The translations under genes were made by a program, and so were the position numbers. This document shows, one piece after another, positions 16,590-24,282 of a stretch of DNA of 64,000 nt; position 1 is the stretch's first letter, and every line of letters begins with the position of its first letter. This DNA is from Neolewinella litorea (GTDB lineage Bacteria; Bacteroidota; Bacteroidia; Chitinophagales; Saprospiraceae): assembly GCF_004803465.1 (NCBI RefSeq), contig NZ_SRSF01000001.1:62501-126500 (forward strand). The letters run 5' to 3'. Under the pieces are notes generated by a model, which saw only the letters and a program-made list of their open reading frames with translations, did no database searches and was not told where the DNA came from.

Positions 16590-17846
16590 TTACTTGTCGT
16601 AGAACGTAATGGCTTCTCCGCCCTTACCGGCACGACCCGTACGGCCTACGCGGTGTATGTAGGTATCGTAGTCGGTCGGTGCTTCGAAGTTCACCACGTG
16701 GGTGATGTCGTCGATGTCCAGACCGCGGGCGGCGACGTCCGTGGCGCAGAGGGCCGTGATCTTGCCGGCTTTGAAGGCGTTGAGTGCTTTTTGCCGGTAG
16801 TTCTGGCTCTTGTTGCCGTGGATCTCGTCGGCCGAGATGCCGGCCTGGTTCAGTTTCTTCGTAACCTTCTTGACGCGGTGCTTGGTTTCGGCGAATACCA
16901 GTACGCGCTTCATTTCGGGCTGCTGCAGCAGTTCGATAAGGGCATCGAACTTGTTGTCGGGCTCCACGAACTTGACGGTCTGGTTGATGTGCTCGGCCGA
17001 GGCTTCTCCGCTGCTCACCTTGATGGTGACGTAGTCGGTCAGGAAGTGGTCGATAAGTTTCTGCTGGCTCTTGTCGAGGGTGGCAGAGAAGAGCATAGTC
17101 TGGTCGCGGTCGCCCATCTTGTCCGTGAGGAACATAACGTCCTTTTGGAAACCCATGTCGAGCATGCGGTCAAACTCGTCGAGGACGAGCACCGAGGCCT
17201 CCTGCAGGTCGATCTTTCCTTGTTGGTACAGGTCCTTGAGGCGGCCGGGGGTGGCCACTACCAGATGGTAGCTGCGCTTCTTCAGGTTGACGATGTCGGT
17301 GTTGATGTTGCGTCCGCCGATCAGGGTGATGGCGTTGTACTTCATGCCGATCGTCAGGGCGCGGAACTCGTCTTCGATCTGGAGGGCCAGTTCGCGGGTG
17401 GGGGCCAGAACGAGGGTCTGGAAGGGCTGCTCGCTTTCGAGCAGGGCGTCGATGAGCGGGATCAGGAAGGCGCCGGTTTTACCGGTGCCGGTAGTGGCGA
17501 TGCCCATCACATCCTTGAGGGCGGCGATGTGCTCGAAGGATTTTTCCTGAATCTCGGTGGGGTAGACCCATCCGGCTGCCTTAATGGCGCTTTTCAGCTT
17601 GGCGTTGACGGGCCAGTCGACGAATTTGGTTTCGGCGCGGTACTCAACGGTTTTCAGGGAGACACCCTCGTGCACCATCATATCGGCGGGCAGGGGAATG
17701 TAGTTGTGGTTGGAACGGCCACCGCCGCTGCCGCGGCGATCGCGTTGTCCACCGCCACCCGAGGGCCGGCGGTTACCGCCGGAGCGATTGGGTTTATTGT
17801 TGCTGCGGCCTTTGCCGGAGCGGGAAGAGGGACGTTTACTGTCCAT
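16590..17846 (-). CDS. DEAD-box-family RNA helicase (RhlE-like) with DEFD motif II
   Basis: 418 residues. The first ~48 residues are a disordered Arg/Gly/Ser-rich segment, expected to bind RNA. The two RecA-like domains follow: a Q-motif region (YPTEIQEKSFEHI), motif I ATTGTGKT, Ia APTRELA, Ib TPGRL, motif II DEFD (residues 223-226), motif III SAT, and in domain 2 CATDVAARGLDID and HRVGRTGRAG. Motif II normally reads DEAD; Ala is replaced by Phe while both acidic ends remain, so ATPase activity is still expected. Probable role in ribosome assembly or RNA turnover. Long leader upstream (see 18025). Confidence 0.9.
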   Translation of the reverse strand: MDSKRPSSRSGKGRSNNKPNRSGGNRRPSGGGGQRDRRGSGGGRSNHNYIPLPADMMVHEGVSLKTVEYRAETKFVDWPVNAKLKSAIKAAGWVYPTEIQEKSFEHIAALKDVMGIATTGTGKTGAFLIPLIDALLESEQPFQTLVLAPTRELALQIEDEFRALTIGMKYNAITLIGGRNINTDIVNLKKRSYHLVVATPGRLKDLYQQGKIDLQEASVLVLDEFDRMLDMGFQKDVMFLTDKMGDRDQTMLFSATLDKSQQKLIDHFLTDYVTIKVSSGEASAEHINQTVKFVEPDNKFDALIELLQQPEMKRVLVFAETKHRVKKVTKKLNQAGISADEIHGNKSQNYRQKALNAFKAGKITALCATDVAARGLDIDDITHVVNFEAPTDYDTYIHRVGRTGRAGKGGEAITFYDK

Positions 17847-18150
17847 AAACTATAAGTGGGTTAGTAGCTCCGTAGAGATAGAAATGGAGCTTCGTCCTGC
17901 CCGGCTCACAAGCCGGTGGGCGGATCATAAAGGCTTCCATCCGAATGCAATAGCGGCCCTGGAAATAGCGGGCTGCGCGGGCGAGGCGTGGATCGGTGGA
18001 AGCAAAGGGTCCCGGCTCGCGCCGCAAAGGTACTCATTAAACGATTGGTAGTAACATTAAGTTTCACCGACCGCCGGATGGCGTACGAAGCGGGCGGAAG
18101 GGGGACAACCCTGGGTGGGGCTCGTGCGTTGATCGTATTCCACACGGGCC
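17847..18150. other. Helicase leader and spacer without recognised gene
   Basis: From the helicase start back to the small-RNA promoter. It includes a -7 element for the helicase at 18025-18032, implying a leader of about 170 nt. No convincing ORF, repeat or tRNA seen. Long leaders are common for cold-inducible helicases, but no specific structure is proposed. Confidence 0.4.
18025..18032 (-). promoter_or_regulatory. -7 promoter element TACCTTTG (minus strand)
   Basis: CAAAGGTA on the plus strand is an exact reverse match to TAnnTTTG, oriented toward the helicase. No clear -33 element. Confidence 0.45.
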
Positions 18151-18157
18151 CTAAAAC

Positions 18158-18187
18158 TTGGTTGACCCTACAATTTATTTAAATTGG
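18158..18187 (+). promoter_or_regulatory. Promoter of candidate small RNA
   Basis: TTG at 18158-18160, a 19-bp spacer, then TAAATTGG (18180-18187), one mismatch from TAnnTTTG. The spacing is the one expected for Bacteroidota promoters, in an AT-rich island within GC-rich DNA. No plus-strand ORF follows. Confidence 0.5.
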
Positions 18188-18191
18188 GAAG

Positions 18192-18393
18192 TGACTTCGG
18201 CCTGTCTAGGGCGGGCCTCAAACCCTTCGACTTGTCAGGGTTCCCGATTCGGTTCGCCGATGAAGGACAAGGGGATTACCGAACCAGGCCAGCTATCCCA
18301 ACCATGTTCTTAGCAGGAGTCAAACCACCTGGGGGCACGTGTGGATTTAAATAAGAAAAGCCCGACCGAGGATTCCTCGGCCGGGCTTTCTTG
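18192..18393 (+). ncRNA. Candidate ~200-nt small RNA of unknown type
   Basis: Between a plausible promoter and a strong terminator, with no ORF. The sequence can fold into a long interrupted rod: GGCCTG (18199-18204) with CAGGCC (18285-18290); inside that CTTGTC (18231-18236) with GACAAG (18266-18271); and at the tip CGG-TTCG-CCG, a UUCG-type tetraloop. A 3' hairpin (CAGG...CCTG near 18314-18331) precedes the terminator. The rod with an internal bubble resembles 6S RNA in outline, but I cannot match its conserved bases. It lacks SRP RNA, RNase P and tmRNA signatures. Boundaries are approximate. Confidence 0.35.
18356..18393. terminator. Strong hairpin terminator
   Basis: AAAAGCCCGACCGAGG, a short loop, then CCTCGGCCGGGCTTTCTT. 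A-rich on one side and T-rich on the other, so it can end the candidate small RNA (plus) and rplU-rpmA (minus). Confidence 0.85.
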
Positions 18394-18471
18394 TAGTGGT
18401 TTGATTCAGTCAGCTCCATCGGGTGGAATGGGCGGTACCGAGCGTGGTCCCGGCCCGATAGTATTGCGCAT

Positions 18472-18491
18472 GTATCAGCCGGAGCTGATAC
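18472..18491. other. Perfect inverted repeat downstream of rpmA
   Basis: GTATCAGC-CGGA-GCTGATAC, 26 bp beyond the rpmA stop. Stable stem without a T-run; it may protect the 3' end of the ribosomal-protein mRNA. Confidence 0.5.
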
Positions 18492-18517
18492 TCGGGTTAA
18501 CCACCGGGCAGTGGGAT

Positions 18518-18775
18518 TTAGTTGGCGGGCTCGACGCTGACGAACATGCGGTTGAGGCGGCTCTTGCGGAAAGAAACCTTGCCGTCTACTTTGGCGTGGA
18601 TGGTAAAGTCCTTGCCCATGTAAACGTTCTCACCGGGGTGGTACTTGGTACCCCGCTGACGGATGATGATGTTGCCGGCCTGGGCGGCTTGCCCACCGAA
18701 CAGCTTCACGCCGAGGCGCTTTGATTTGCTGTCGCGGCCGTTATCGGTACTACCTACACCTTTTTTGTGTGCCAT
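18518..18775 (-). CDS. rpmA: 50S ribosomal protein L27
   Basis: 85 residues beginning [20 protein letters not shown], the canonical L27 N-terminus with mature-form Ala-His-Lys-Lys, which reaches the peptidyl-transferase centre. Further hallmarks: [22 protein letters not shown] and [11 protein letters not shown]. Full length for the family. It lies 56 bp after rplU on the same strand, the usual bacterial L21-L27 operon; no obg gene follows. Confidence 0.97.
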   Translation of the reverse strand: MAHKKGVGSTDNGRDSKSKRLGVKLFGGQAAQAGNIIIRQRGTKYHPGENVYMGKDFTIHAKVDGKVSFRKSRLNRMFVSVEPAN

Positions 18776-18831
18776 GGTATATTAATGTTTTGGCTCCCCC
18801 CGAGGGAGGAAAGTTAGGAATGGGGCCGTGA

Positions 18832-19146
18832 CTAGCCCGCGATGGATTCGATTTTCAGTTTGGTGTACTGCTGACGGTGGCCCTTCTTCAGTCGGTAGCC
18901 CTTACGGCGCTTCTTCTTGAAAATGATCACTTTGTCTCCCTTTACGAGAGGGTCAACGACGGTGGCGCCAACGGTGGCGCCGCTGAGCATCGGCGTGCCT
19001 ACGGTCACGTCATCGCCGTTGGCGAGGAGGTGAACCGCATCGAAGCTGACGGAGTCGCCAGCTTGGGCTTCTAGCCGGTGGACGAAGATCTCCTGACCTT
19101 CCTCAACTTTGAATTGTTGACCGGCTATGGTTACGATTGCAAACAT
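18832..19146 (-). CDS. rplU: 50S ribosomal protein L21
   Basis: 104 residues. Starts MFAIVTIAGQQFKVEEGQEI and carries the conserved basic KVIIFKKKRRKGYRLKKGHRQQYTKLKI segment that binds 23S rRNA domain I. First gene of rplU-rpmA; its promoter element lies 40 bp upstream. Confidence 0.97.
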   Translation of the reverse strand: MFAIVTIAGQQFKVEEGQEIFVHRLEAQAGDSVSFDAVHLLANGDDVTVGTPMLSGATVGATVVDPLVKGDKVIIFKKKRRKGYRLKKGHRQQYTKLKIESIAG

Positions 19147-19186
19147 CTAGATGTGGATGTTGGTGAAAAAAATTGAATTCGGGGCG

Positions 19187-19194
19187 CAAAGGTA
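19187..19194 (-). promoter_or_regulatory. -7 promoter element TACCTTTG for rplU-rpmA
   Basis: CAAAGGTA on the plus strand, an exact reverse match to TAnnTTTG, 41 bp upstream of the rplU start. -33 not clear. Confidence 0.55.
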
Positions 19195-19375
19195 GGGAAT
19201 TTCGCTTGATTATCCACCAAAGGCAAGGGGTATAAATTGCGCCGCTCCGAATAAAGCTTGCCGCCAGCTCCCACAGCCGGTCGATGCCAGTGCAGCAATC
19301 GTCGATGTGTCTCTTCCGCCGTTTCGGTTTGACCGACATTGCAGTTACTATTCTTACCTGCTCAAATACCCAGCC

Positions 19376-19795
19376 ATGCTAGATGATATCCTTACCGGTG
19401 CCCGAAACGCCATTTCCGGTCTTGCCTCAACAGTGGGGGAGGGAACGCGGGAAAAAACCGCCAAATTACTTGAGGACTGGCTGCAGATCTTTCCCGTGCT
19501 GGAGAGCTACGGGTTGGAGATCACCAGTTTTTCCATGACGCTCGGCCTCAATCCGGCCTTGAACGTAGAACTACTGGGCAAACACGACGACTGGACGGAG
19601 GAGATCCTCCAGGAACGCTTTGCCGCCCACCGGGGCGATACCGCCCTGACTACCGTCTTTACGGCCATTCGCACCGCCTACCGGCTGCAGAAGCAGACCA
19701 GAGCCCGCTTACGCGATCCCCTTATCCTCAAGATCATCGTTCGCATCACGCCGGAGGTCAGGGTCGTCCTTGGGCAGCCGATACTCGAAGATTAG
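19376..19795 (+). CDS. Uncharacterised small protein
   Basis: 139 residues, starting MLDDILTGARNAISGL. Mostly helical and soluble with no signal peptide. A long acidic-basic helix is likely near residues 20-45, and the C-terminal third is basic. I do not recognise the family. Start placed at the ATG at 19376, since the frame upstream overlaps the rplU promoter region. Its last 87 bp overlap the 3' end of the DUF2520 gene on the opposite strand. Confidence 0.55.
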   Translation: MLDDILTGARNAISGLASTVGEGTREKTAKLLEDWLQIFPVLESYGLEITSFSMTLGLNPALNVELLGKHDDWTEEILQERFAAHRGDTALTTVFTAIRTAYRLQKQTRARLRDPLILKIIVRITPEVRVVLGQPILED

Positions 19796-20527
19796 GCGGC
19801 TGATGTCGCGGTAAAGCTGGCGGTACTCCGGCCGCTGCAACAGGGACAGGTGGCGCTCCATCGTCGCCGTATCGCCCCGCACCGCGGCGCCGGTTTGCCG
19901 CACGGCGGGTCGCCGGCCATCCTGGCTGTGGGCCGTATGCCGTATGATGGGCAGCAACAGTTCGAACGGAATGTCTTTCGCGTCGCAAAGCTGGTAGGCA
20001 ATATCGTAGAGGGCCGTGACGAAGTTATTGGAAAACACCGCCGCCAGGTGGAGCTGGGCCCGCTGCAGGTCGTCCAGCCAGGTAACCGTATCGCTGAGCT
20101 CAGCAGCCAACCGGCGCAAATAGGTCGCGCCGGGCTCGGTGGAGGCGTAGATGACCAGCGGCAGGTCGCGCCAGTGGCTCACCGCTTCTCCCCGGCGGAG
20201 GGAACGTATCGGCCAGAGGACTCCGCGGTGCTGAAAGTACCCACTGATTCGGTCCGCCGGGGTCGCGCCACTGGTATGGAAGATGGGTATGTGGGGTTGA
20301 AGTATGCCTCTCAGTTGTTGGCTTGCGGCAGCAATTTCGTTATCCGGCACGGCCAGGAATACCGCCTCCAGTGGGTAGTTCGAAAGTTGCGCGTAAGGGA
20401 CGGGGCTCTTGTCCCCACTATCGTCCTCGCGACGGTGACCGGCTACTACGCAACGCCCCCCCAAGACACGGGAAAAGTGCCAGGTCAGGTTACCGTTACC
20501 GACAATGGCGATGGTGGAAAGGGACAC
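19709..20527 (-). CDS. Rossmann-like / DUF2520 dehydrogenase-type protein
   Basis: 272 residues. The N-terminal NAD(P)-binding start is ISTIAIVGNGNLTWH-like, with VFLAVPDNEI. The C-terminal DUF2520 domain contains LAAVFSNNFVTALYDIAYQLC and the family hallmark QTGAAVRGDTATMERHLSLL. These proteins resemble ketopantoate reductase/6-phosphogluconate dehydrogenases but have no assigned substrate. The start lies 23 bp downstream of trpF, so it is probably the last gene of the trp transcript. Confidence 0.8.
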   Translation of the reverse strand: MSLSTIAIVGNGNLTWHFSRVLGGRCVVAGHRREDDSGDKSPVPYAQLSNYPLEAVFLAVPDNEIAAASQQLRGILQPHIPIFHTSGATPADRISGYFQHRGVLWPIRSLRRGEAVSHWRDLPLVIYASTEPGATYLRRLAAELSDTVTWLDDLQRAQLHLAAVFSNNFVTALYDIAYQLCDAKDIPFELLLPIIRHTAHSQDGRRPAVRQTGAAVRGDTATMERHLSLLQRPEYRQLYRDISRLIFEYRLPKDDPDLRRDANDDLEDKGIA

Positions 20528-20550
20528 GGGGCGGGCGAGCGAGGGGTGAC

Positions 20551-21204
20551 TTAATCCAATTGGTCCAGGAACGTCCTTAGTTCCGCAACGTCCTTAAAGC
20601 CGGGCCGGGTTTCGAAGCGACTGTTAAGGTCGATGCCTTTGAACTGGGGGTGGTCAATGGCGTTGATCGCGTCGGCGTCTTCCGGGCCGATCCCGCCGCT
20701 GAGCAGGAAGGGTACCGGACCGGTATATTCTTTGAGCTTGCTCCAGTCCCATTTGCGGCCCGTGCCGCCGGCCTGTTTATGCCCCCCGGTATCGAAAACG
20801 AAGAGTGAGCAACTACCGACGTAATCGTTGGTCCGCGAAAAATCAAAATCCGGAGTGATAGAAAAAGCTTTGCTGATGCCGGCTTTACGCAAGGTATTGA
20901 CGCTCCACAGCAACTTCAATTCTTGGCAGTAGCCGGGGCTTTCCGTACCGTGTAGTTGTACCCAGTCGAGGTGGAAATCGTGGACGGTATTCAGCAGGTA
21001 GTCAATCTCACCATTGACGAATACGCCGACCAGTTCCGTACCGTTCAGCAGGGCATCGTTGGCGGAGAGCCATTCGCTCAGGGAGGCTTGCCCGGCAAAG
21101 CGCGGCGAGTCGGGGTGAAAGATCAACCCGAGGTAATCGACGTCGAGCCCGTTCACGGCGGCAATATTCTCCGGATCACGCAGTCCGCACACCTTTACCT
21201 TCAT
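20551..21204 (-). CDS. trpF: Phosphoribosylanthranilate isomerase
   Basis: 217 residues, TIM barrel. KVCGLRD (residues 4-10) carries the catalytic Cys. Phosphate-binding ends are FLLSGGIGPEDADAI and KGIDLNSRFE, the latter supplying the catalytic Asp in this group. It catalyses the Amadori rearrangement in tryptophan synthesis. The start overlaps the trpC stop by 4 bp, indicating translational coupling. Confidence 0.93.
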   Translation of the reverse strand: MKVKVCGLRDPENIAAVNGLDVDYLGLIFHPDSPRFAGQASLSEWLSANDALLNGTELVGVFVNGEIDYLLNTVHDFHLDWVQLHGTESPGYCQELKLLWSVNTLRKAGISKAFSITPDFDFSRTNDYVGSCSLFVFDTGGHKQAGGTGRKWDWSKLKEYTGPVPFLLSGGIGPEDADAINAIDHPQFKGIDLNSRFETRPGFKDVAELRTFLDQLD

Positions 21205-22019
21205 GCGACAGCGTCTTTGTAGATGTCGTTGATCTTGTGGGCCTTGCGAATGAATTCGGCACAGGCGGCACCCGGATCGGCTTGCCGCATGAAGTAGGTG
21301 CCGATCAGAAAACCCTGGAAGTGAGCGTGGCGGAGTTTGACAACCGACTGCGGGTCGTCGATACCGCTTTCGCTGATACGCAGAATGCCTGGCGGCAGCA
21401 TTTGCTCGAGTTCCAGGCTGTTGGAGATGTCAACCTCGAAGTTCGTGAGGTTCCGGTTGTTGATTCCGATGATATCTACACTGGGGCTGATCTTCCCGAT
21501 CTCGTCCTCGTTGTGTACCTCGCAGATCACCTGCAGGCCAAGTTCATTGGCTTCCTCCGACAGTTCGTCGATCTGCTGGGCGGTCAGAGCGGTGGCGATC
21601 AGGAGTACGGCGTCGGCCCCCATTGCGCGGGATTCGTGTACCTGGTAGCGGTCGATGATGAAGTCCTTACGGATGATGGGGATGTCCACCGCGGCCCGTA
21701 CCCGGTCGATATCGTCGGGGCGGGCACCGAAGAACTGCACGTCGGTCAGGCAACTAATAGCCGCCGCGCCCGCCTTTGCGTAACCCTGGGCGACGGCGGC
21801 GGCATCCGCGTTGAGGTTGATGTCCTGCTGGGAGGGGGATTTGCGCTTGAACTCCGCGATGAGACCGAAGTGTTTGCTCTTCTCCAGGGCCCGGCACAGG
21901 TCGTGACGCTTGTGGTCGTAACCTTCCGAATCCTGCAAGGCCGACAGGGACACTTGTCCCTTCCGGCGTTCGACCTCCAGTTTCTTGTGTTCAATAATTC
22001 GCTCAAGGATGTTGCCCAT
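21201..22019 (-). CDS. trpC: Indole-3-glycerol-phosphate synthase
   Basis: 272 residues, monofunctional. Catalytic segments: LIAEFKRKSPS (Lys, binding phosphate and substrate), IIRKDFIIDRYQV (general-acid Lys), VICEVHNEDE, IGINNRNLTNFEVD, and ISESGID at the C-terminal phosphate site. It closes the indole ring from CdRP. It lies between trpD (51 bp upstream) and trpF (overlapping) in the operon. Confidence 0.95.
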   Translation of the reverse strand: MGNILERIIEHKKLEVERRKGQVSLSALQDSEGYDHKRHDLCRALEKSKHFGLIAEFKRKSPSQQDINLNADAAAVAQGYAKAGAAAISCLTDVQFFGARPDDIDRVRAAVDIPIIRKDFIIDRYQVHESRAMGADAVLLIATALTAQQIDELSEEANELGLQVICEVHNEDEIGKISPSVDIIGINNRNLTNFEVDISNSLELEQMLPPGILRISESGIDDPQSVVKLRHAHFQGFLIGTYFMRQADPGAACAEFIRKAHKINDIYKDAVA

Positions 22020-22070
22020 GGTGTAGCTCTTGTGGATTTAGATAAAGCGTTTCGCCGGGGCGGGGTTGTG

Positions 22071-23060
22071 TCAGCCCAGCAGTTTATGCAATACTGCGGC
22101 GGCCCGCCCGCTTTCGATACTTTCGCGCGCTTCTGCTACGCAGTCCGGCAAGCTTCTCTCCGGGTGGATAACTTGGATGGCCAGGCCGGCGTTGGCGCAA
22201 ACTACCGCCTGTTGCTCGGGAGTCGATGTACGGTCTAAAACACCCAGGAAGATGGCTTTTCCCTCTTCGGGAGTCTCACCGCCGTATAGCGAAGGGGGCG
22301 CCAGACTGGGCAAGCCAAAGTCGTCCGGATAGTATATGGCCTGGCACCTGCGGCCGCGCACACTGGCCCCTGATGTGAGGCTGATCTCGTCGTAGCCGTC
22401 GAGGGCATGTACGATCAGGTAGTCCCGACTGGTCTCACCCTGCAGGATGTAATCGTAGATCCTGCTTACTTCCCGGTCGTAGGTGCCGAAGAGTTGGTAA
22501 CGGGGTCGGGCGGGGTTGATGAGGGGCCCGAGAAGGTTGAAAAAGGTGCGTACGCGCAGCGACTTGCGGACCGGCACCACGTTTTTCATCGCCGGGTGGA
22601 ACAGCGGCGCGTGCAGGAAGCAGATGCCGGCGCGTTCGAGGTCCGCCATCAGCTTGTCGCGATCGTTAGAGAATTCGTAGCCGAGCGCCTGGAGCACGTC
22701 GCTGCTGCCCACGTTGCTACTCACACCGTAGCTACCGTGTTTCGTGACGGGGTATCCCGCTCCTGCAACCACGAAGCAGGAAAGCGTACTGATGTTGAAG
22801 GTATTCTTGCCGTCGCCCCCTGTACCGACGATATCGATCGTGGGGCGATCTTCCAGGTCGAAAGGGACGGCCAGTTCGAGCATGGCGTCGCGGAAACCCT
22901 GAATTTCGGAGAGGTGCGGCGGGCGCATATTGATGGCCGACACCACCGCGGCGATCTCTGGCTCCGCTGCCTCACCGTTGGCGATGCGCTTGAGTGTCTC
23001 ATGGGCCACCTCGCGGCTGAGCGGCTGGCGGGCGTAGAGCTGATTGAGGAGGTTCTGCAT
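22071..23060 (-). CDS. trpD: Anthranilate phosphoribosyltransferase
   Basis: 329 residues. PRPP-binding motif DIVGTGGDGKNTFNIST; the adjacent loop KHGSYGVSSNVGSSDVLQALG replaces the more common KHGNRAVSS form, a variant seen in this phylum. The anthranilate/dimer region includes PVRKSLRVRTFFNLLGPLINPA. trpE/trpG are not upstream: the gene in front is an outer-membrane protein 6 bp away. Anthranilate synthase must therefore be encoded elsewhere. Confidence 0.95.
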   Translation of the reverse strand: MQNLLNQLYARQPLSREVAHETLKRIANGEAAEPEIAAVVSAINMRPPHLSEIQGFRDAMLELAVPFDLEDRPTIDIVGTGGDGKNTFNISTLSCFVVAGAGYPVTKHGSYGVSSNVGSSDVLQALGYEFSNDRDKLMADLERAGICFLHAPLFHPAMKNVVPVRKSLRVRTFFNLLGPLINPARPRYQLFGTYDREVSRIYDYILQGETSRDYLIVHALDGYDEISLTSGASVRGRRCQAIYYPDDFGLPSLAPPSLYGGETPEEGKAIFLGVLDRTSTPEQQAVVCANAGLAIQVIHPERSLPDCVAEARESIESGRAAAVLHKLLG

Positions 23061-23066
23061 AGGCGG

Positions 23067-23939
23067 TTAGAAGCGGAATCCGATGCTGGCTTGCAGCGAG
23101 CGGTTGTAGTCCTTGTCGTCGGTGTTGTACTCGCGGTCCGTAACCCCTTCCGTACGCGTTAGGCGCTGGTCGTTTTCCCCGTTCGTGGCGTCGGTGAGTC
23201 CGTATTGATAGCGCAGCCCCAGGTAAAGCCCGTTATTCAGGAAGAAGGAAGCTCCGCCCACCAGGCCGAAGTCGAGGCGACGGTATAGGGGGGTGTTGTC
23301 GTCCGCGTTGTAGTAGGCGTCGATGACGGAGGGCAGATTGGACTGCTGCTGATTTGGCTCAATGATCGCGGCGAAGCCGATGGGGTCGTCGAAGTAGTTA
23401 AAATCGTAGTTGTACGAAACGCTGGGGATCACGCGCCCGTCGGGTAGGGTCGGGGAAGTAAAGGTGGCCGAGCCCGAGGCGCGGCTGTTGACGAGCAGTC
23501 CCGCGCTGAAACCGCCCTCCAGTTCAATGGGACCCACACGGTAATAAGTGACCACCGGTACGTCAATGTAGCTGTTGAGCACGTCGCGTTCGCTCTGCAG
23601 CTCCCCCACGATCCGGAGGGGTTCGGTATCGGCCGCATCGGCGTAGAGGTAAAAATAGGAGGGGCCGTCGTAGCGTACCTCGCCGCCCTTCTGGCTGTAC
23701 ATCAGATCGGCCTTGAAGCCGAACAGGTCGGTGACGGCGTAGGCGAAGGTGGCCCCGACGTGGAATCCGGTAGTACGGTTGAATTGCTCCAGCGTGGTGC
23801 CGTCATCCGCCATTTCCCGGTCACCGTCGAAGGTCGTGAAGTTCAGTCCGGCCCGGAAACCGCCGCTGAATTCCTGGCCGTAAAGGCAGGATACCGGAAG
23901 GAGGCAAAGCAGCAAAACTGCCAATCGGATGACGTGCAT
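23067..23939 (-). CDS. PorT-like outer-membrane beta-barrel protein
   Basis: 290 residues. Cleavable signal peptide ending LYGQEFSG, then alternating hydrophobic/aromatic strands typical of an 8-10 strand barrel (GFRAGLNFTTFDG, GFHVGATFAYAV, FGFKADLMYSQKGGEVRY), and the terminal strand SLQASIGFRF ending in Phe. Matches the outer-membrane beta-barrel family of Bacteroidota often labelled PorT-like. Role unknown. Only 6 bp precede trpD, so it is likely co-transcribed with the trp genes. Confidence 0.75.
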   Translation of the reverse strand: MHVIRLAVLLLCLLPVSCLYGQEFSGGFRAGLNFTTFDGDREMADDGTTLEQFNRTTGFHVGATFAYAVTDLFGFKADLMYSQKGGEVRYDGPSYFYLYADAADTEPLRIVGELQSERDVLNSYIDVPVVTYYRVGPIELEGGFSAGLLVNSRASGSATFTSPTLPDGRVIPSVSYNYDFNYFDDPIGFAAIIEPNQQQSNLPSVIDAYYNADDNTPLYRRLDFGLVGGASFFLNNGLYLGLRYQYGLTDATNGENDQRLTRTEGVTDREYNTDDKDYNRSLQASIGFRF

Positions 23940-24134
23940 AAGATATTTTTTGGGGCGGTAAAGATGAGGTTAATTTGTGGAAACAGCGGGTCGGCGGCGG
24001 GCGGCAATAAGTTGTGCATTATCAACACATTATACGTCTGCCCGCCCGGCTTCGCGGCCCGGGTCGTTTAGATATGACCCCTGCCCGGTTGATGCCGAAA
24101 GCGAGTAAAACCGCCATATTAACTACCGGTTTAG

Positions 24135-24164
24135 TTGTCGCACAAACTATCTTTAGTAGCTTTG
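24135..24164 (+). promoter_or_regulatory. susC promoter, TTG-N19-TAGCTTTG
   Basis: TTG at 24135-24137 and TAGCTTTG at 24157-24164: exact -33 and -7 elements of Bacteroidota sigma-ABfr at the standard spacing. The best promoter in the window. Confidence 0.75.
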
Positions 24165-24170
24165 TCACCG

Positions 24171-24282
24171 TCTACGGGGTTTTTAGGGTACAAAACGAAG
24201 TCTGATCATTTTAAGAACATTTTGGGCAGCCGCCACGGCTGTCCCCTTACTACTATCATCACTTTTAAATCAATTACCCTAA
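24171..24282 (+). other. susC 5' leader
   Basis: About 110 nt between the predicted start of transcription and the ATG. It contains a hairpin GGGCAGCC-GCCAC-GGCTGTCC near 24223-24243, then an AT-rich stretch. No RNA family recognised. The rest of the spacer back to 23940 holds nothing I can identify. Confidence 0.35.

Noticed and set aside
18180-18330. tRNA or tmRNA
   Set aside because: Some paired segments and GGTTC-like bases occur, but no cloverleaf, T-loop consensus or CCA-type end can be built on either strand.
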